Below, one piece after another: positions 24,777 to 33,749 of a stretch of 55,941 nucleotides of DNA (the stretch's first letter is position 1; every line of letters starts with the position of its first letter). Source of the DNA: JBMNUM01 sp050946275 (GTDB lineage Bacteria; Actinomycetota; Coriobacteriia; Coriobacteriales; CADBOM01); NCBI GenBank assembly GCA_050946275.1, contig JBMNUM010000013.1, positions 1 through 55,941 of the forward strand, in the 5' to 3' direction. The notes under the pieces are model-generated. The model was not told the origin of the DNA and made no database searches. It worked only from the letters and a program-made list of their open reading frames with translations. A program made the position numbers and the translations under genes.

Positions 24777-26483
24777 CTAGAACTCGTTCTCGAAAAGTGC
24801 GGCGTGCCGGTCGCCCGAGAGCTCCATCAGCGTGAACTCGCTCCATGAATAGTCCGACAGGTACGTCCCCTTGAACGACTGCGCGTAATCCGGCCCGCCC
24901 CAGAGATAGTCGAACAGGTCGCAGCGGACCTTGTCGGGGTTGATGCGCCGGTTGCGCTGCGAGATCTCGACGATGTCGCCGATGCCGTGCTCCTCGAGGA
25001 TGTTGCGCAGGCGCATCGCGACCTTGCGGAAGCGCGCGAGTGTCACCTTGTTCGCCGGCTCGTTCTCCCATAGGTAGCTGATGGCATCGCGCGAGGTCAC
25101 GTATCCGCCGCGACGGTCGACGAGGAGCGCGAGGAGCTCCTTGGATTTCTCGTGGCGGAAGGGGACGGGTGCGCCGTCGACGAACACCTCGAAGTGCCCA
25201 AACGTCCTGATGTACACGTCGCGGTGCGACGACACGGTCATGACGCCGTCGGTTATGAGCCGCTCGCCCACGGGGGATTTCTCGAGACGCATGATGGATA
25301 TCCAGTGGATTCCCGTCCTGGAGTCGTACGCATGGCTGAGGGTTGCGTGCTCGCGGGGGGCGATTCCCTCCGCAGAGCCGAGGCTGACGGATCCCGTGAC
25401 CAGCAGCTCCTTGAACTCGTTCGACGTCAGGGCGCTCCCCTCGACGAGCTGCGCCTGGCTGATCGTGAGAGAGCGCCCGGATTCTATGTCGAGCGCGGGG
25501 AGGCCGAAGTATGTCTCGGCAGCGCGCTCGGAGACGAGCATCTCGCAGAGACCGTCGTCGATATCGCGATAGGCGAGCAGCCCGTCCACGACGAACTCCA
25601 GCAGGCTGTGGTAGTAATCCTGCGCATTCCGGAACCGCTCATTCTGCTCGCGGTAGAGCTCCGCATATACGGACGTGGTGACGTCGCGGTGGCAGAGCAG
25701 GCACACGCCCTCGCCCATGTGCAGAAGGGTCGCCTCGCTCGTTCCCGGCAGCCCGTCGCCGGCATCGGTTCCGTTGGCGAATGTGATCGTCCTGCTCGAC
25801 TCGAGCGCCACGCGGACTCCCGACGGATCGCCGAGCACGGGTGCTAGGAACTCGAGCAGCCGTTCATGCTCATCAGGGTGCGCATGCCTGCCGATCCAAC
25901 GCTCGATGGTCGCGCGCATCGAGAGCGAGAGTTCCACGGTTCCGTCTGCCGAGGCGTTGAGCTCGCCGTAGAGCAGCTGCACGATCTGGCGTCTCGAGTC
26001 GAGGAAGAGGATCTGGTCGTAGGACTTCGAGAAGATATCGACGCAGCGCGCGATCTGCTCCTGCATGTTGAGGACGCGATACTCGCTGATATCGACGACG
26101 GACGAGAAGATGAGTGTTTCCTCTCCCTGGCGTACGGGGCGCATCGTGTCGATGACGTAGATGAAGTATCCGTCCTTGCGGCTCATGCGGTAGACGAGGG
26201 ACTTCACGTCTGTGGAGGCGGCCACCTCGAAGATGAAGCGGCGGTAGAGCTCGAGGTCCGGCGGGTACACGAATCGCGTGATCTCGCCATGGAGCATGCC
26301 CATGACTTCTTCCTGCGTGTACCCGAGGCGCATGCAGAGGCTCTTCGTCATGTAGTCGACAACGCCGGGCTTGTCCTTATCGAAGTGCAGGTAGTAGCCG
26401 CCATACTTGTCGAGCGGTGCGTGCTCGAAGTAGAAATCGAGCTGGCTGCGGTTGTCTCCGTCGCTTGCGTGGTAGGCGATCAT
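24777..26483 (-). CDS. PAS-domain regulator with C-terminal OmpR/SARP-type winged helix
   Basis: The 568-residue protein has a PAS fold near residues 20-140 (LGYTQEEVMGMLHGEITRFVYPPDLE; SLVYRMSRKDGYFIYVIDT), a long middle without recognised domains, and a C-terminal winged helix about 425-535 (FGHFEVFVDGAPVPFRHEKSKELLALL; VTLARFRKVAMRLRNILEE). The latter is the Trans_reg_C/SARP-like DNA-binding unit. No receiver or kinase domain is present, so it is probably a one-component sensor. ATG 26483 has GGAGG before it. Four TGGAAC half-sites in its promoter region suggest autoregulation or an upstream regulator. Confidence 0.75.
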   Translation of the reverse strand: MIAYHASDGDNRSQLDFYFEHAPLDKYGGYYLHFDKDKPGVVDYMTKSLCMRLGYTQEEVMGMLHGEITRFVYPPDLELYRRFIFEVAASTDVKSLVYRMSRKDGYFIYVIDTMRPVRQGEETLIFSSVVDISEYRVLNMQEQIARCVDIFSKSYDQILFLDSRRQIVQLLYGELNASADGTVELSLSMRATIERWIGRHAHPDEHERLLEFLAPVLGDPSGVRVALESSRTITFANGTDAGDGLPGTSEATLLHMGEGVCLLCHRDVTTSVYAELYREQNERFRNAQDYYHSLLEFVVDGLLAYRDIDDGLCEMLVSERAAETYFGLPALDIESGRSLTISQAQLVEGSALTSNEFKELLVTGSVSLGSAEGIAPREHATLSHAYDSRTGIHWISIMRLEKSPVGERLITDGVMTVSSHRDVYIRTFGHFEVFVDGAPVPFRHEKSKELLALLVDRRGGYVTSRDAISYLWENEPANKVTLARFRKVAMRLRNILEEHGIGDIVEISQRNRRINPDKVRCDLFDYLWGGPDYAQSFKGTYLSDYSWSEFTLMELSGDRHAALFENEF

Positions 26484-26966
26484 GATGCCTCCATCATCGA
26501 AATGCGTTCCAGTATTCTTACAAATTACACTATTGCGTTCCAGCGTTCCAAAAAAGTTCCAAATTGACAAATTGTCCGCAATTGCCGGTTCATCACATGG
26601 CATCATTGCCTGCAATTATGACAAAACTGCCGCTTATCGGGGGAAACAAAAGGGAGAATCAGCTTTCAGCCGATTCTCCCTTTAGGCGTGCAGGCTGGCA
26701 TAGGGTGGGGGGTCAACCTGCACGTTGCCCACAGGCGCTATTGCGTCTCTGCGGACATAAGCATTAAAACCGATGCTATGTTCCACGTAATTGGTCGATA
26801 CGTTCCAAAAACGTACCATATTTCCAGGAATCGGCCTTTAGCGTGAAAAAGTGGCTGAAAACCAATATTGGAACGAAAAAACACACCCCGCTCCCTTTTG
26901 AGCAGGATGTGCTTTCTGCCGGTGGCTTTGCCGGCGGCGTTGGCGGGATGCTCCCAGGCAGGTGGG
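26484..26966. other. 483-base intergenic region with TGGAAC half-sites and a terminator
   Basis: No convincing gene is seen. GTTCCA occurs at 26506, 26537, 26545 and 26556, just upstream of the PAS gene on the minus strand, and again at 26780 and 26802; the complement TGGAAC is at 26869. A perfect 12-bp hairpin (26649-26660 with 26672-26683) and the terminator of the lipoprotein operon (26876-26912) also lie here. Confidence 0.55.
26876..26912 (-). terminator. Terminator of the VTC-DUF4956-lipoprotein operon
   Basis: On the minus strand, an imperfect stem built of CACATCC...TGCTC against GAGC...GGTGTG is followed by six T (26881-26876). It begins 55 bases after the lipoprotein stop. Confidence 0.7.
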
Positions 26967-29180
26967 TTATGCGTCCTCGATCGTGATGCCGCCCGTCTGG
27001 GCCGACGCGTTCTGCTGCGCAGTTGCCGTCGCATCCTGCTGCGTCGCGGTGGCGTCTTGCGCCTGCCCGGTGCCTCCTGTCGCAGGCATGGCGCCATCTT
27101 GCGGCATGCCGCCCATGGAACCCTGAGGGCCGCCCTGTTGCATGCCGCCGCCCATGCCCATGCCGTTCGCGGAAGCCGCTGTGGTCGCGGTGACTTCTGT
27201 AGCGGTTCCACCGGAGACCGCCGTTCCCGTTGCGTAACCGAGCTCATCTGCTCCTGTCACGGTGCCACCGATGACGATCGAGTAAGTCTGTCCGTCGGTC
27301 ATGCCCGGTGCACTCGCGATGACGTTCGAGAAGTTCTTCGCAGCGGTCAGCGAGGCGAGCACGTTGCCGTCGGCGTCGACGATGGCGATGCTATCCCCGG
27401 CGTTGCCGGAGACGTTGGCCTGCACGTATGCCTGCCCGGCCTCCGAGAAGCCCTGCGCCATGCCCGACGACCCCGCGAGGATCACGGTGCCGCCGTTCAT
27501 CTTCGCGCCGAGGGCCGCGTCGAGCGATCCGTTGCCGCTGTCCGTCGGTCCGCTGGCGAGCACGATGCCCCCGTTGAACTCGACGTAGCCGTTGCTGTCG
27601 ACCGCATCGCCCGAGGCATCGATCACGATGGTGCCGCCGTTGATCTGCACGAGGCACTCCTCGTTGATATCCTCGCCCATCATGCCGCCACCCATGCCAC
27701 CCATGCCGCCACCGGGCTGCATGTCCTGGCCGCCTTGCTGGTCCGTCGCCGCATCCTGCTGACCGCCGTCCTGCATCGCGGGAGGCTGCCCTCCGCCATG
27801 CGGGCCGTGCTGATTCTGGTCTTTCTGGCCCATGCCGCCCTGCATTCCCTGGATCTGGGAGCCATCGATGGTCCCGGTGCCCTGAGCCTGTGTGTCCATC
27901 GCGGGCATCGCGCCGTCCTGCGCCGCTCCGGCAGCGTCCGCGGCCGCGCTTTCACCCGCCGCATCCGTGGCGCTTGCCGCCGTACCGTCAGCTGCAGCCG
28001 TCGTCGTGTCGTTCTCGGGCGACGCCGCGTTGATTGCATCATCGCTCGCCGTGAGGTTCACGGCACCGTCGTTCACGTATATCTTCTGACCCTCGAGGCC
28101 CTCCTTGCAGACCGTCACATCGAGCGAGCCGTCGTCGACCTGCAGCACATATTCCGTGTGGAACGCGTCGTCGCCCGCGTCGATCGCGACCTCGCCGCCG
28201 GTCATCTTGCCGCAGCCGTCGCTGTGCAGCGCGTCGTCGGTGGCCTTGATGCTCACATCGCCGCCGGTCACGCGCAGGTAGTTGAAGGACTGCACGCCAT
28301 CGTCGCCGGCGGTGATCTCCACCGTTCCGCCGTCGATCGAGACGTAGCCGTGATCCTCGTCCTCGTCATTCGAGACGATGCCGTCGTCGCCCGCATCGAT
28401 GACGATGGAGCCATCCTCGACGAGCACGCTGTCATGGCCGTGGAGGCCGTCGCCGTTGGGGGCGGTTAGCTTGTACGTGCCGCCCGCCACGATGAGGTCG
28501 TCCTGCGAGAAGACGGCGTGCTTGAGCGATCCAGTTGCCTCCAGGGAGCCCGTTCCGTTGAGCGTCAGGTCGATCTTGCTGTAGATGGCCGCGCCAAAGC
28601 CCTCGTCCTCCCCGTCGATCGCGTAGTCGCTGCCATCGGCTAGCGTGTTCTCGCTGCCCTCGGCGAGCGTGACGAAGCACTTGTCGCCGGCGAGGGCGGA
28701 GATGGCCGGACCGTCGCCGTTGGTGATGCTCGCGCCGTCGAGCACGATCTGCACCTTGGCATCGTTAGCTGCGTTCACGACGACCTGCCCGTCGGAGAGC
28801 GTGCCGGAAAGCACGTACGTTCCGGCCTCCGTGATGGTGAGCGTGCCGTCCTCGTAGGTTGCGCCGTCACCCTCGACCGTCGCGCCCTCGTTGGAAAGGG
28901 CGATGTTCACGACGTTCTCGTCATACTCGCCCGAGAGGTCGCGGTCGGAGCACTCCAGGTCGTAGAGCGACTCGTCGATCGTCGAGGCGCCGAGCGCTCC
29001 GGATTCGACGTCCGTCGCCTCCGCCACGGTGCTCGACTGGCTGTTGCCGGCAGCCGTCGCATCCGAGGCGCCCGCCGAGCAGCTCGTCATCGCGAGCAGC
29101 AGGCACACGAGCACCGCCACGCTCGCAAGCTTCGCACGCAGTCCCTTCAGCGTCTCGTATCCCCGAACCTTCTCATCCAT
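26967..29180 (-). CDS. Beta-helix carbohydrate-binding lipoprotein (Cthe_2159/DUF4353-like)
   Basis: The 737-residue protein has a lipoprotein signal with C34 in LAMTSC. The mature part is a repetitive right-handed beta-helix: units of about 20 residues such as GGDVSIKATDDALHSDG, GGEVAIDAGDDAFHTE and DGSIVIDAGDDGIVSND, with D-D pairs that may bind calcium. This is the pattern of Cthe_2159-like polysaccharide-binding proteins. Two low-complexity Gly/Met/Gln/Ala linkers (about 435-540 and 685-737) interrupt it. It lies downstream of VTC and DUF4956 genes, the usual partners. ATG 29180 has AAAGGA upstream. Confidence 0.82.
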   Translation of the reverse strand: MDEKVRGYETLKGLRAKLASVAVLVCLLLAMTSCSAGASDATAAGNSQSSTVAEATDVESGALGASTIDESLYDLECSDRDLSGEYDENVVNIALSNEGATVEGDGATYEDGTLTITEAGTYVLSGTLSDGQVVVNAANDAKVQIVLDGASITNGDGPAISALAGDKCFVTLAEGSENTLADGSDYAIDGEDEGFGAAIYSKIDLTLNGTGSLEATGSLKHAVFSQDDLIVAGGTYKLTAPNGDGLHGHDSVLVEDGSIVIDAGDDGIVSNDEDEDHGYVSIDGGTVEITAGDDGVQSFNYLRVTGGDVSIKATDDALHSDGCGKMTGGEVAIDAGDDAFHTEYVLQVDDGSLDVTVCKEGLEGQKIYVNDGAVNLTASDDAINAASPENDTTTAAADGTAASATDAAGESAAADAAGAAQDGAMPAMDTQAQGTGTIDGSQIQGMQGGMGQKDQNQHGPHGGGQPPAMQDGGQQDAATDQQGGQDMQPGGGMGGMGGGMMGEDINEECLVQINGGTIVIDASGDAVDSNGYVEFNGGIVLASGPTDSGNGSLDAALGAKMNGGTVILAGSSGMAQGFSEAGQAYVQANVSGNAGDSIAIVDADGNVLASLTAAKNFSNVIASAPGMTDGQTYSIVIGGTVTGADELGYATGTAVSGGTATEVTATTAASANGMGMGGGMQQGGPQGSMGGMPQDGAMPATGGTGQAQDATATQQDATATAQQNASAQTGGITIEDA

Positions 29181-29253
29181 CTTTCGCACATCCTTTCCGA
29201 AACGAGTCGATGATGGCTGCCATAACCGACTCATCTGCCTTGCGTTCTCGTTC

Positions 29254-29946
29254 TTACAGCACGTCCCTGCCGGCCGCGCTGCGCCCGAAGACGATCTTGA
29301 GGTTGCCGTTGAGGCAGCGCAGGTCGTCGATCATCCGCTTCTCGCTCATCCTGTCCTTCATGTGCAGCGTGTACTCGAGCTGGAACAGGCTGCCCATGTT
29401 CGTCGTCTGCACCGAGACGAGTTCGTAGTCGCGCGTGTACTCGCCGAGCACCTCGTCGAAGACGCCGTCGTAGTCGAGGTCCTCGGGAATGGTGATCTTG
29501 AGGCTCTTGTCGGGCTCCGACTGCCTGCCGAAGGGCGTCACCACGTAGAACATGTTCACGATGGCGACGATGATGGTGAACAGCACGGCCAGCCCGATGT
29601 AGCCCATGCCCGTGCACAGGCCGATCGCCATGGCCAGGAACACGCTGCCGATGTCCTTGGCGCTGCCGGGGATGGAGCGGAAGCGCACGAGGTTGAACAC
29701 GCCCATGACGGCGATGCCCGCGCCCACGTTGCCGTTGACGAGCAGGATGACCATCTGCACGATCAGCGGCAGCAGCGCCAGCGTGACGACGAAGTTCTTC
29801 GAGTAGTTGTGCCTGAACATGTAGATGCCGGCCACGGCCGCGCCCAGCACGATCGATGCGATGCAGCAGAACATGAACGCACCCGACGAGATCTGCGCGA
29901 CCGTCGACTCCGTCGCATCGAGCACGCTTCCGAACATCCAATCCAT
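29254..29946 (-). CDS. DUF4956 membrane protein
   Basis: The 230-residue product has four membrane segments in its first 130 residues, with the typical NGNVGAGIAVMGVFNLVRFRSIPGSAKDIG stretch broken here by GNVGAG and RFRSIP. A cytoplasmic domain follows (YDGVFDEVLGEYTRDYELVSV). DUF4956 proteins are almost always encoded between a VTC-domain gene and CotH or beta-helix genes, exactly as here, but their role is unknown. ATG 29946 has AGGAGGG before it. It is 73 bases from the lipoprotein gene and 64 from the VTC gene, so all three are one operon. Confidence 0.85.
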   Translation of the reverse strand: MDWMFGSVLDATESTVAQISSGAFMFCCIASIVLGAAVAGIYMFRHNYSKNFVVTLALLPLIVQMVILLVNGNVGAGIAVMGVFNLVRFRSIPGSAKDIGSVFLAMAIGLCTGMGYIGLAVLFTIIVAIVNMFYVVTPFGRQSEPDKSLKITIPEDLDYDGVFDEVLGEYTRDYELVSVQTTNMGSLFQLEYTLHMKDRMSEKRMIDDLRCLNGNLKIVFGRSAAGRDVL

Positions 29947-30010
29947 CTGGTCCCTCCTAGCTGTGTGGTCTTACCGGTGATGAGTCAAAACCGGGCGGTC
30001 TGCCCCCGAC

Positions 30011-30868
30011 TTACTCCGCGATTGCCTCCGATTCCTCCGCTGCACCGTGGCAGCGCTTGTATGCCTCGCCGTATTTCGAGAACGAGGTGGGGTACGCGTC
30101 GCACTCGTCGAGCGCTCGCACGAGCCAGAGCGGATAAGCCCCGACGGCCTTGATCTCGACGATCGACTCGCCGGGCTCGAGCAGCTCCTCGGGTCCGCGC
30201 ACGCGGGTCGACTCGACGATGCGGGCCGAACCGGGTTCCTGCTCGCCGTGCATCGGCGCGTACTGCTCGAACGTGATGTTGAAGTCGAAGGTGATGCGCA
30301 GCTCGCGGTCGATCACGTCGTCTTGCACCCCGGATTCGTCGGCTTCCGCCGCGCGGAACGCGAGCCGGTGGCATCTGATGAGCATCGATCGGTGCATCGG
30401 CTCGTTGCGCTTGATGAAGGCGTCGATCTCGCGTGCGATCTGGATGCTCGTGCGACTCAGCATGCCCTGGCCGGAGTGCGGGTCCTGGCCGGGCAGCGGA
30501 TTGAGCTCGCACGCCTCCTCGTAGGGCATGCCGGCGAGGAACGCCATCGCGGCTCCGCGCGACATCCCGACACGGCGCTTGTAGACGATGCCCTTGAACT
30601 TCTTCTTCAGCTCGAGGAACACCTGCTCGCTCGTGCCGAGCGTGCCGTAGCTGCACAGGCGGAGCTTCTCCTTGTACAGCGGCTTGTCCATCGAGCGCGC
30701 GATGATGGAATGTGCGGCGGTGTCGAGGTATATGCTGTTGATGTCGGAGATGCCGTACTCGTCGGCCTCCATGTGGCCCGCCATGGCCTCCATGAGATGC
30801 TCGACCTGCTCTGCGCTCAAGCGGTATTTGACTTCCTTGCGCCTGAATGTTCCGATGTAGCTCGCCAT
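30011..30868 (-). CDS. VTC-domain (polyphosphate polymerase-like) protein
   Basis: The 285-residue protein has the VTC tunnel-fold pattern: EVKYRLS near the start, YLDT, basic KPLYKEKLRLCSYG, LELKKKFKGIVYKRRV, RITFDFN, and IVEIKAVGAYPLWL. These alternating Lys/Arg/Glu strands line the active tunnel of the yeast Vtc4 polyphosphate polymerase, which adds phosphate from ATP to polyphosphate. Bacterial homologues have not been proved to make polyphosphate in all cases. ATG 30868 has GAGGAGG seven bases upstream. It is the first gene of the VTC-DUF4956-lipoprotein operon. The TGGAAC palindromes lie just upstream. Confidence 0.85.
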   Translation of the reverse strand: MASYIGTFRRKEVKYRLSAEQVEHLMEAMAGHMEADEYGISDINSIYLDTAAHSIIARSMDKPLYKEKLRLCSYGTLGTSEQVFLELKKKFKGIVYKRRVGMSRGAAMAFLAGMPYEEACELNPLPGQDPHSGQGMLSRTSIQIAREIDAFIKRNEPMHRSMLIRCHRLAFRAAEADESGVQDDVIDRELRITFDFNITFEQYAPMHGEQEPGSARIVESTRVRGPEELLEPGESIVEIKAVGAYPLWLVRALDECDAYPTSFSKYGEAYKRCHGAAEESEAIAE

Positions 30869-30952
30869 GATGACCTCCTCGGTGCCTCGGCTTGGCACCA
30901 GTATGGGAGGCGAATCTGAAACGAACCTTAAGATCCGCCACGGCGAGCGGCA

Positions 30953-31029
30953 TTGGAACGTTCCCCCGAGGAGCGTTCCAATTGTTAGCCGGCTACAACT
31001 TTTGGAACGCTTCCCCGGGGAGCGTTCCA
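30953..31029. repeat. Two GGAACG palindromes in a divergent promoter region
   Basis: Copy 1 (30953-30981) has TTGGAACG and GCGTTCCAA ends. Copy 2 (31002-31029) is built on TTGGAACGCT and AGCGTTCCA with CCCCGGGG at the centre. They lie between the VTC gene and the PNPOx gene. Copy 2 ends 18 bases before TATAAT (31047-31052), so it overlaps the -35 position of the plus-strand promoter. Confidence 0.75.
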
Positions 31030-31095
31030 CATTTGCTCGGTCGCGTTATAATCTTCCGCATCGCATTTGGGATCACGGCGTGAAGGAGGCTCATC

Positions 31096-31488
31096 ATGGA
31101 GGAAGTCTACGAGTTCCTGAAGAAAGTCGGCGTGTATTTCCTCGCCACCACCGAGGGCGACCAGCCGCGTAACCGCGCGTTCGGCACCATCGACATCTTC
31201 GAGGGCAAGCTCTACATCCAGACGGGAAAGTCCAAGCCGGTGAGCTCCCAGATGAAGGCGAATCCCAAGATCGAGATCTGCGCGTTCGACGGCGCCGAGT
31301 GGATTCGCGTTACCGCGAAGGCCTATCTCGACGAGCGGCTCGAGCCGCAGGAGCACCTGCTCGACGCCTACCCGCAGCTGGCCGACCGCTATCAGCCGGG
31401 TGACGGCAACAACGAGGTCTTCTACCTCCAGGATGTCGAGGCGACGTTCAGCTCCTTCACGGACGAGCCGCGCACCATCCGCTTCTAG
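31096..31488 (+). CDS. PNPOx-like (FMN-binding split-barrel) protein
   Basis: The 130-residue protein has a pyridoxamine-phosphate-oxidase-like split barrel: FLATTEGDQPRNRAFGTIDIF, KLYIQTGKSKPVSSQMKANP and IEICAFDGAEWIRVTAKA. These are the classic strand pairs of small FMN-binding reductases. Its substrate is unknown; relatives reduce flavins, F420-type substrates or act as oxygen-sensing enzymes. TATAAT (31047-31052) and AAGGAGG precede ATG 31096. It may be expressed with the SDR gene 57 bases downstream. Confidence 0.82.
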   Translation: MEEVYEFLKKVGVYFLATTEGDQPRNRAFGTIDIFEGKLYIQTGKSKPVSSQMKANPKIEICAFDGAEWIRVTAKAYLDERLEPQEHLLDAYPQLADRYQPGDGNNEVFYLQDVEATFSSFTDEPRTIRF

Positions 31489-31545
31489 CAATCGAAATAG
31501 CTGGCAATCAAGGCGGGGCTGGTTGTCATCAAAGGGGGATCCAAC

Positions 31546-32463
31546 ATGCCGAAGCAGGTTCTCGTTATCGGCGGCAGCTACTTCGCGGGCCGCGTCTTCT
31601 CGATTCTGTGCTCGCGCGAGGGCGACATGGAGCTGCATCTCGTGAACAGGGGCAATGCCCCCGTCAACCAGTCGGGCGTCCACGAGTATCGTTGCGAGCG
31701 GCATGATGTCGAGACGATGAAGACCGTGCTGCCCGATATCGAGTTCGACGCCGTCATCGACTTCTGCGCGTATAATCCCGGCGACATCGCTCCGGTCGTG
31801 GGTGCGCTCGGCGACCGCATCGGGCAGTACGTGTTCGTGAGCACCGCGAGCGTCTACGTCAACGACGACCAGGCCGTGCACAAGGAGGGCGATCCGATCC
31901 TCCTCGAGTCGGACGACGACGAGGTGACGCGCTACATCTGCGGCAAGTCGCTGCTCGAGCGCGAGCTCGTCGAGGCGTGCGAGCTGCACGGCGTGCCGTA
32001 CACGATCCTGCGGCCGGCATTCATCTACGGTCCCTTCAACTACGCACCGCGTGAGTCGTGGTTCATCAAGAAGATCGCGCATGGCGAGCCCGTCGAGCGG
32101 CTCGTCGACGGCACGGCGCATTTCAGCTTCGTGTACGTCGTGGACATCGCGCGCGCGTGCCGCATGGTGGTCGGCGACGAGCGGGCCTTCGGCGAGACCT
32201 TCAACCTCGCCGCGCCGGAAATCGTCACGAACGAGAGCTTCCTCGCCGAGCTCGAGAAGTGCCACGGCGCCCCGCTCGACACCGTCGATGTCACCGTGAA
32301 GCAGGTGCTCGAGCGCAACATCGCCATCCCGTGGCCGCTCGACGTCGACGAGCTCTACGACGGAACGAAGTTCGCCGAGACGTTCGGCTTCTCGTACACG
32401 CCCTTCGAGGAGGGCATGCCGAAGACGTACAAGGCCTTCATGGGGGTTTATGCGCCGAGATAG
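31546..32463 (+). CDS. Extended short-chain dehydrogenase/reductase (NAD-dependent epimerase family)
   Basis: The 305-residue protein has the N-terminal dinucleotide-binding motif GGSYFAGR, the segment FVSTASVYVND, and YICGK as a Y-x-x-x-K catalytic pair. It then has LRPAFIYGPFNY and a sugar-nucleotide-type C-terminal half. It resembles NAD-dependent epimerases and mRNA-binding CSP41-like relatives; the substrate is not clear. A good GGGGGA precedes ATG 31546. It faces the MBOAT/AlgX-like pair, with no terminator visible between the converging stops. Confidence 0.85.
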   Translation: MPKQVLVIGGSYFAGRVFSILCSREGDMELHLVNRGNAPVNQSGVHEYRCERHDVETMKTVLPDIEFDAVIDFCAYNPGDIAPVVGALGDRIGQYVFVSTASVYVNDDQAVHKEGDPILLESDDDEVTRYICGKSLLERELVEACELHGVPYTILRPAFIYGPFNYAPRESWFIKKIAHGEPVERLVDGTAHFSFVYVVDIARACRMVVGDERAFGETFNLAAPEIVTNESFLAELEKCHGAPLDTVDVTVKQVLERNIAIPWPLDVDELYDGTKFAETFGFSYTPFEEGMPKTYKAFMGVYAPR

Positions 32464-32495
32464 TGGATGCGTCGCGGTGTGCTGCGGTTCTTGAA

Positions 32496-33737
32496 TCAAG
32501 AAAGAAGATCGGGTGAGTTTTGCTTTAGCTTCCCGTAGCTGGTGCTTGCAATCTGGATAACAACATCATCAACATCTTCGTTCTCGATATAATCGCTCAT
32601 CGACCTCGTCGCTTTACCGTTCATCGGGTCAACGAAAATCGTTCGCTTGTAGTTTGAGGCAATGTGGTTTTTAAGGGCTTTTGTATACGATGAGCAGATT
32701 ACCAAGCAGGTCTTGCCGTTGTTGTCTCCGTGGTTCAAAGCCTCAAGGTTTGAAGATCCGTAATAGCTGTCGTATACGTTGTATATTGGCTTTTCGCTGT
32801 AAGGATTGCTGCCCGTAAGGTACTCGTCTCGCTTGCCGCAGGGGACGGTCTCTCCCTTTTTGTTCTTCCATTCGATGGAAGAGAAATCTGTAACAAGATC
32901 GTAGAACTCGCTCGAGTATTCAAGGTCGAGCCCGAGCCGGCATCTTGCTCCGTACCACGAAGCAACAATCAGCTTGGGATTGTCATAAGGCACGATTGTC
33001 CAGTCGAGAGAATCCGCAAGATGGTTGTAGGCGATGAGCGCACGCTCGATCGTCCAATGATGCTCCGTAGTAATCCATAGCTCTTTGTATTCGTCGAATG
33101 ACCGTATTGGTTCATACAGGAGCGTTACGTTGCCGCTTTCCTTTAGCGGGTCAAGAATCGTCTCGTTAACCCAGTCCATGTCATATACATGTGAGACATA
33201 GCGATAAGTCGGGTTGAACTCGCTATCGTAGGGTGACCTGAGAGCCTGATAGCAAAACCTGACTTCTGGATGGGAGAGAGCTAGTTCATCGACAAGCGCG
33301 ACGAACTCGGAGGCTGCCTTTGTATTTTCATCGGTGGGGCTAGTGGCATTGGGCACTATGAGCTCGTGTTCTGGTACAACCGATGTGCCAGAGTTAAAGA
33401 ACGTTGGATATGCATCAAAGGAGAAGGGGATGTTGGCAACACGTATGCATTGTCTCTGCATGCTTGCATTCGCTAAAACGATATTGTCTCGCATAGGGAC
33501 AATATCCGACAGGTAGCTCTCGCATTGTTCTTGATACGATCCATCTGCGAGAGACTTGCGATTAATCTTTGGCTCCTCAGTGTACTTCCTACCTTCAAGG
33601 CTGGTCTTTTCCAAGCCGATATGCATCCATTCCGGATACTCCGCCCCGGAGTTGCTGGTCCATTTTGTACCTAGAACCGCAAACAGCAAGCATCCAATGA
33701 ATGTCAGAAGCAATATGTTGTGGATTCGATCCGCCAT
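32496..33737 (-). CDS. AlgX/DHHW-like SGNH O-acyltransferase partner
   Basis: The 413-residue protein has one N-terminal membrane segment (about 7-25), so its domain lies outside. The DHHW-family motif appears as EHHW (225-228) in ITTEHHWTIERAL, and ICSSYTKALKNHI supplies the SGNH-like region. DHHW/AlgX-type proteins cooperate with an MBOAT in O-acetylating extracellular polysaccharides, and the adjacent upstream gene is an MBOAT. ATG 33737 follows AGGAGA right after the MBOAT stop, so the two are an operon. Base composition is clearly AT-richer than the rest of the window. Confidence 0.8.
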   Translation of the reverse strand: MADRIHNILLLTFIGCLLFAVLGTKWTSNSGAEYPEWMHIGLEKTSLEGRKYTEEPKINRKSLADGSYQEQCESYLSDIVPMRDNIVLANASMQRQCIRVANIPFSFDAYPTFFNSGTSVVPEHELIVPNATSPTDENTKAASEFVALVDELALSHPEVRFCYQALRSPYDSEFNPTYRYVSHVYDMDWVNETILDPLKESGNVTLLYEPIRSFDEYKELWITTEHHWTIERALIAYNHLADSLDWTIVPYDNPKLIVASWYGARCRLGLDLEYSSEFYDLVTDFSSIEWKNKKGETVPCGKRDEYLTGSNPYSEKPIYNVYDSYYGSSNLEALNHGDNNGKTCLVICSSYTKALKNHIASNYKRTIFVDPMNGKATRSMSDYIENEDVDDVVIQIASTSYGKLKQNSPDLLS

Positions 33738-33749
33738 CGCATTGCTCTC

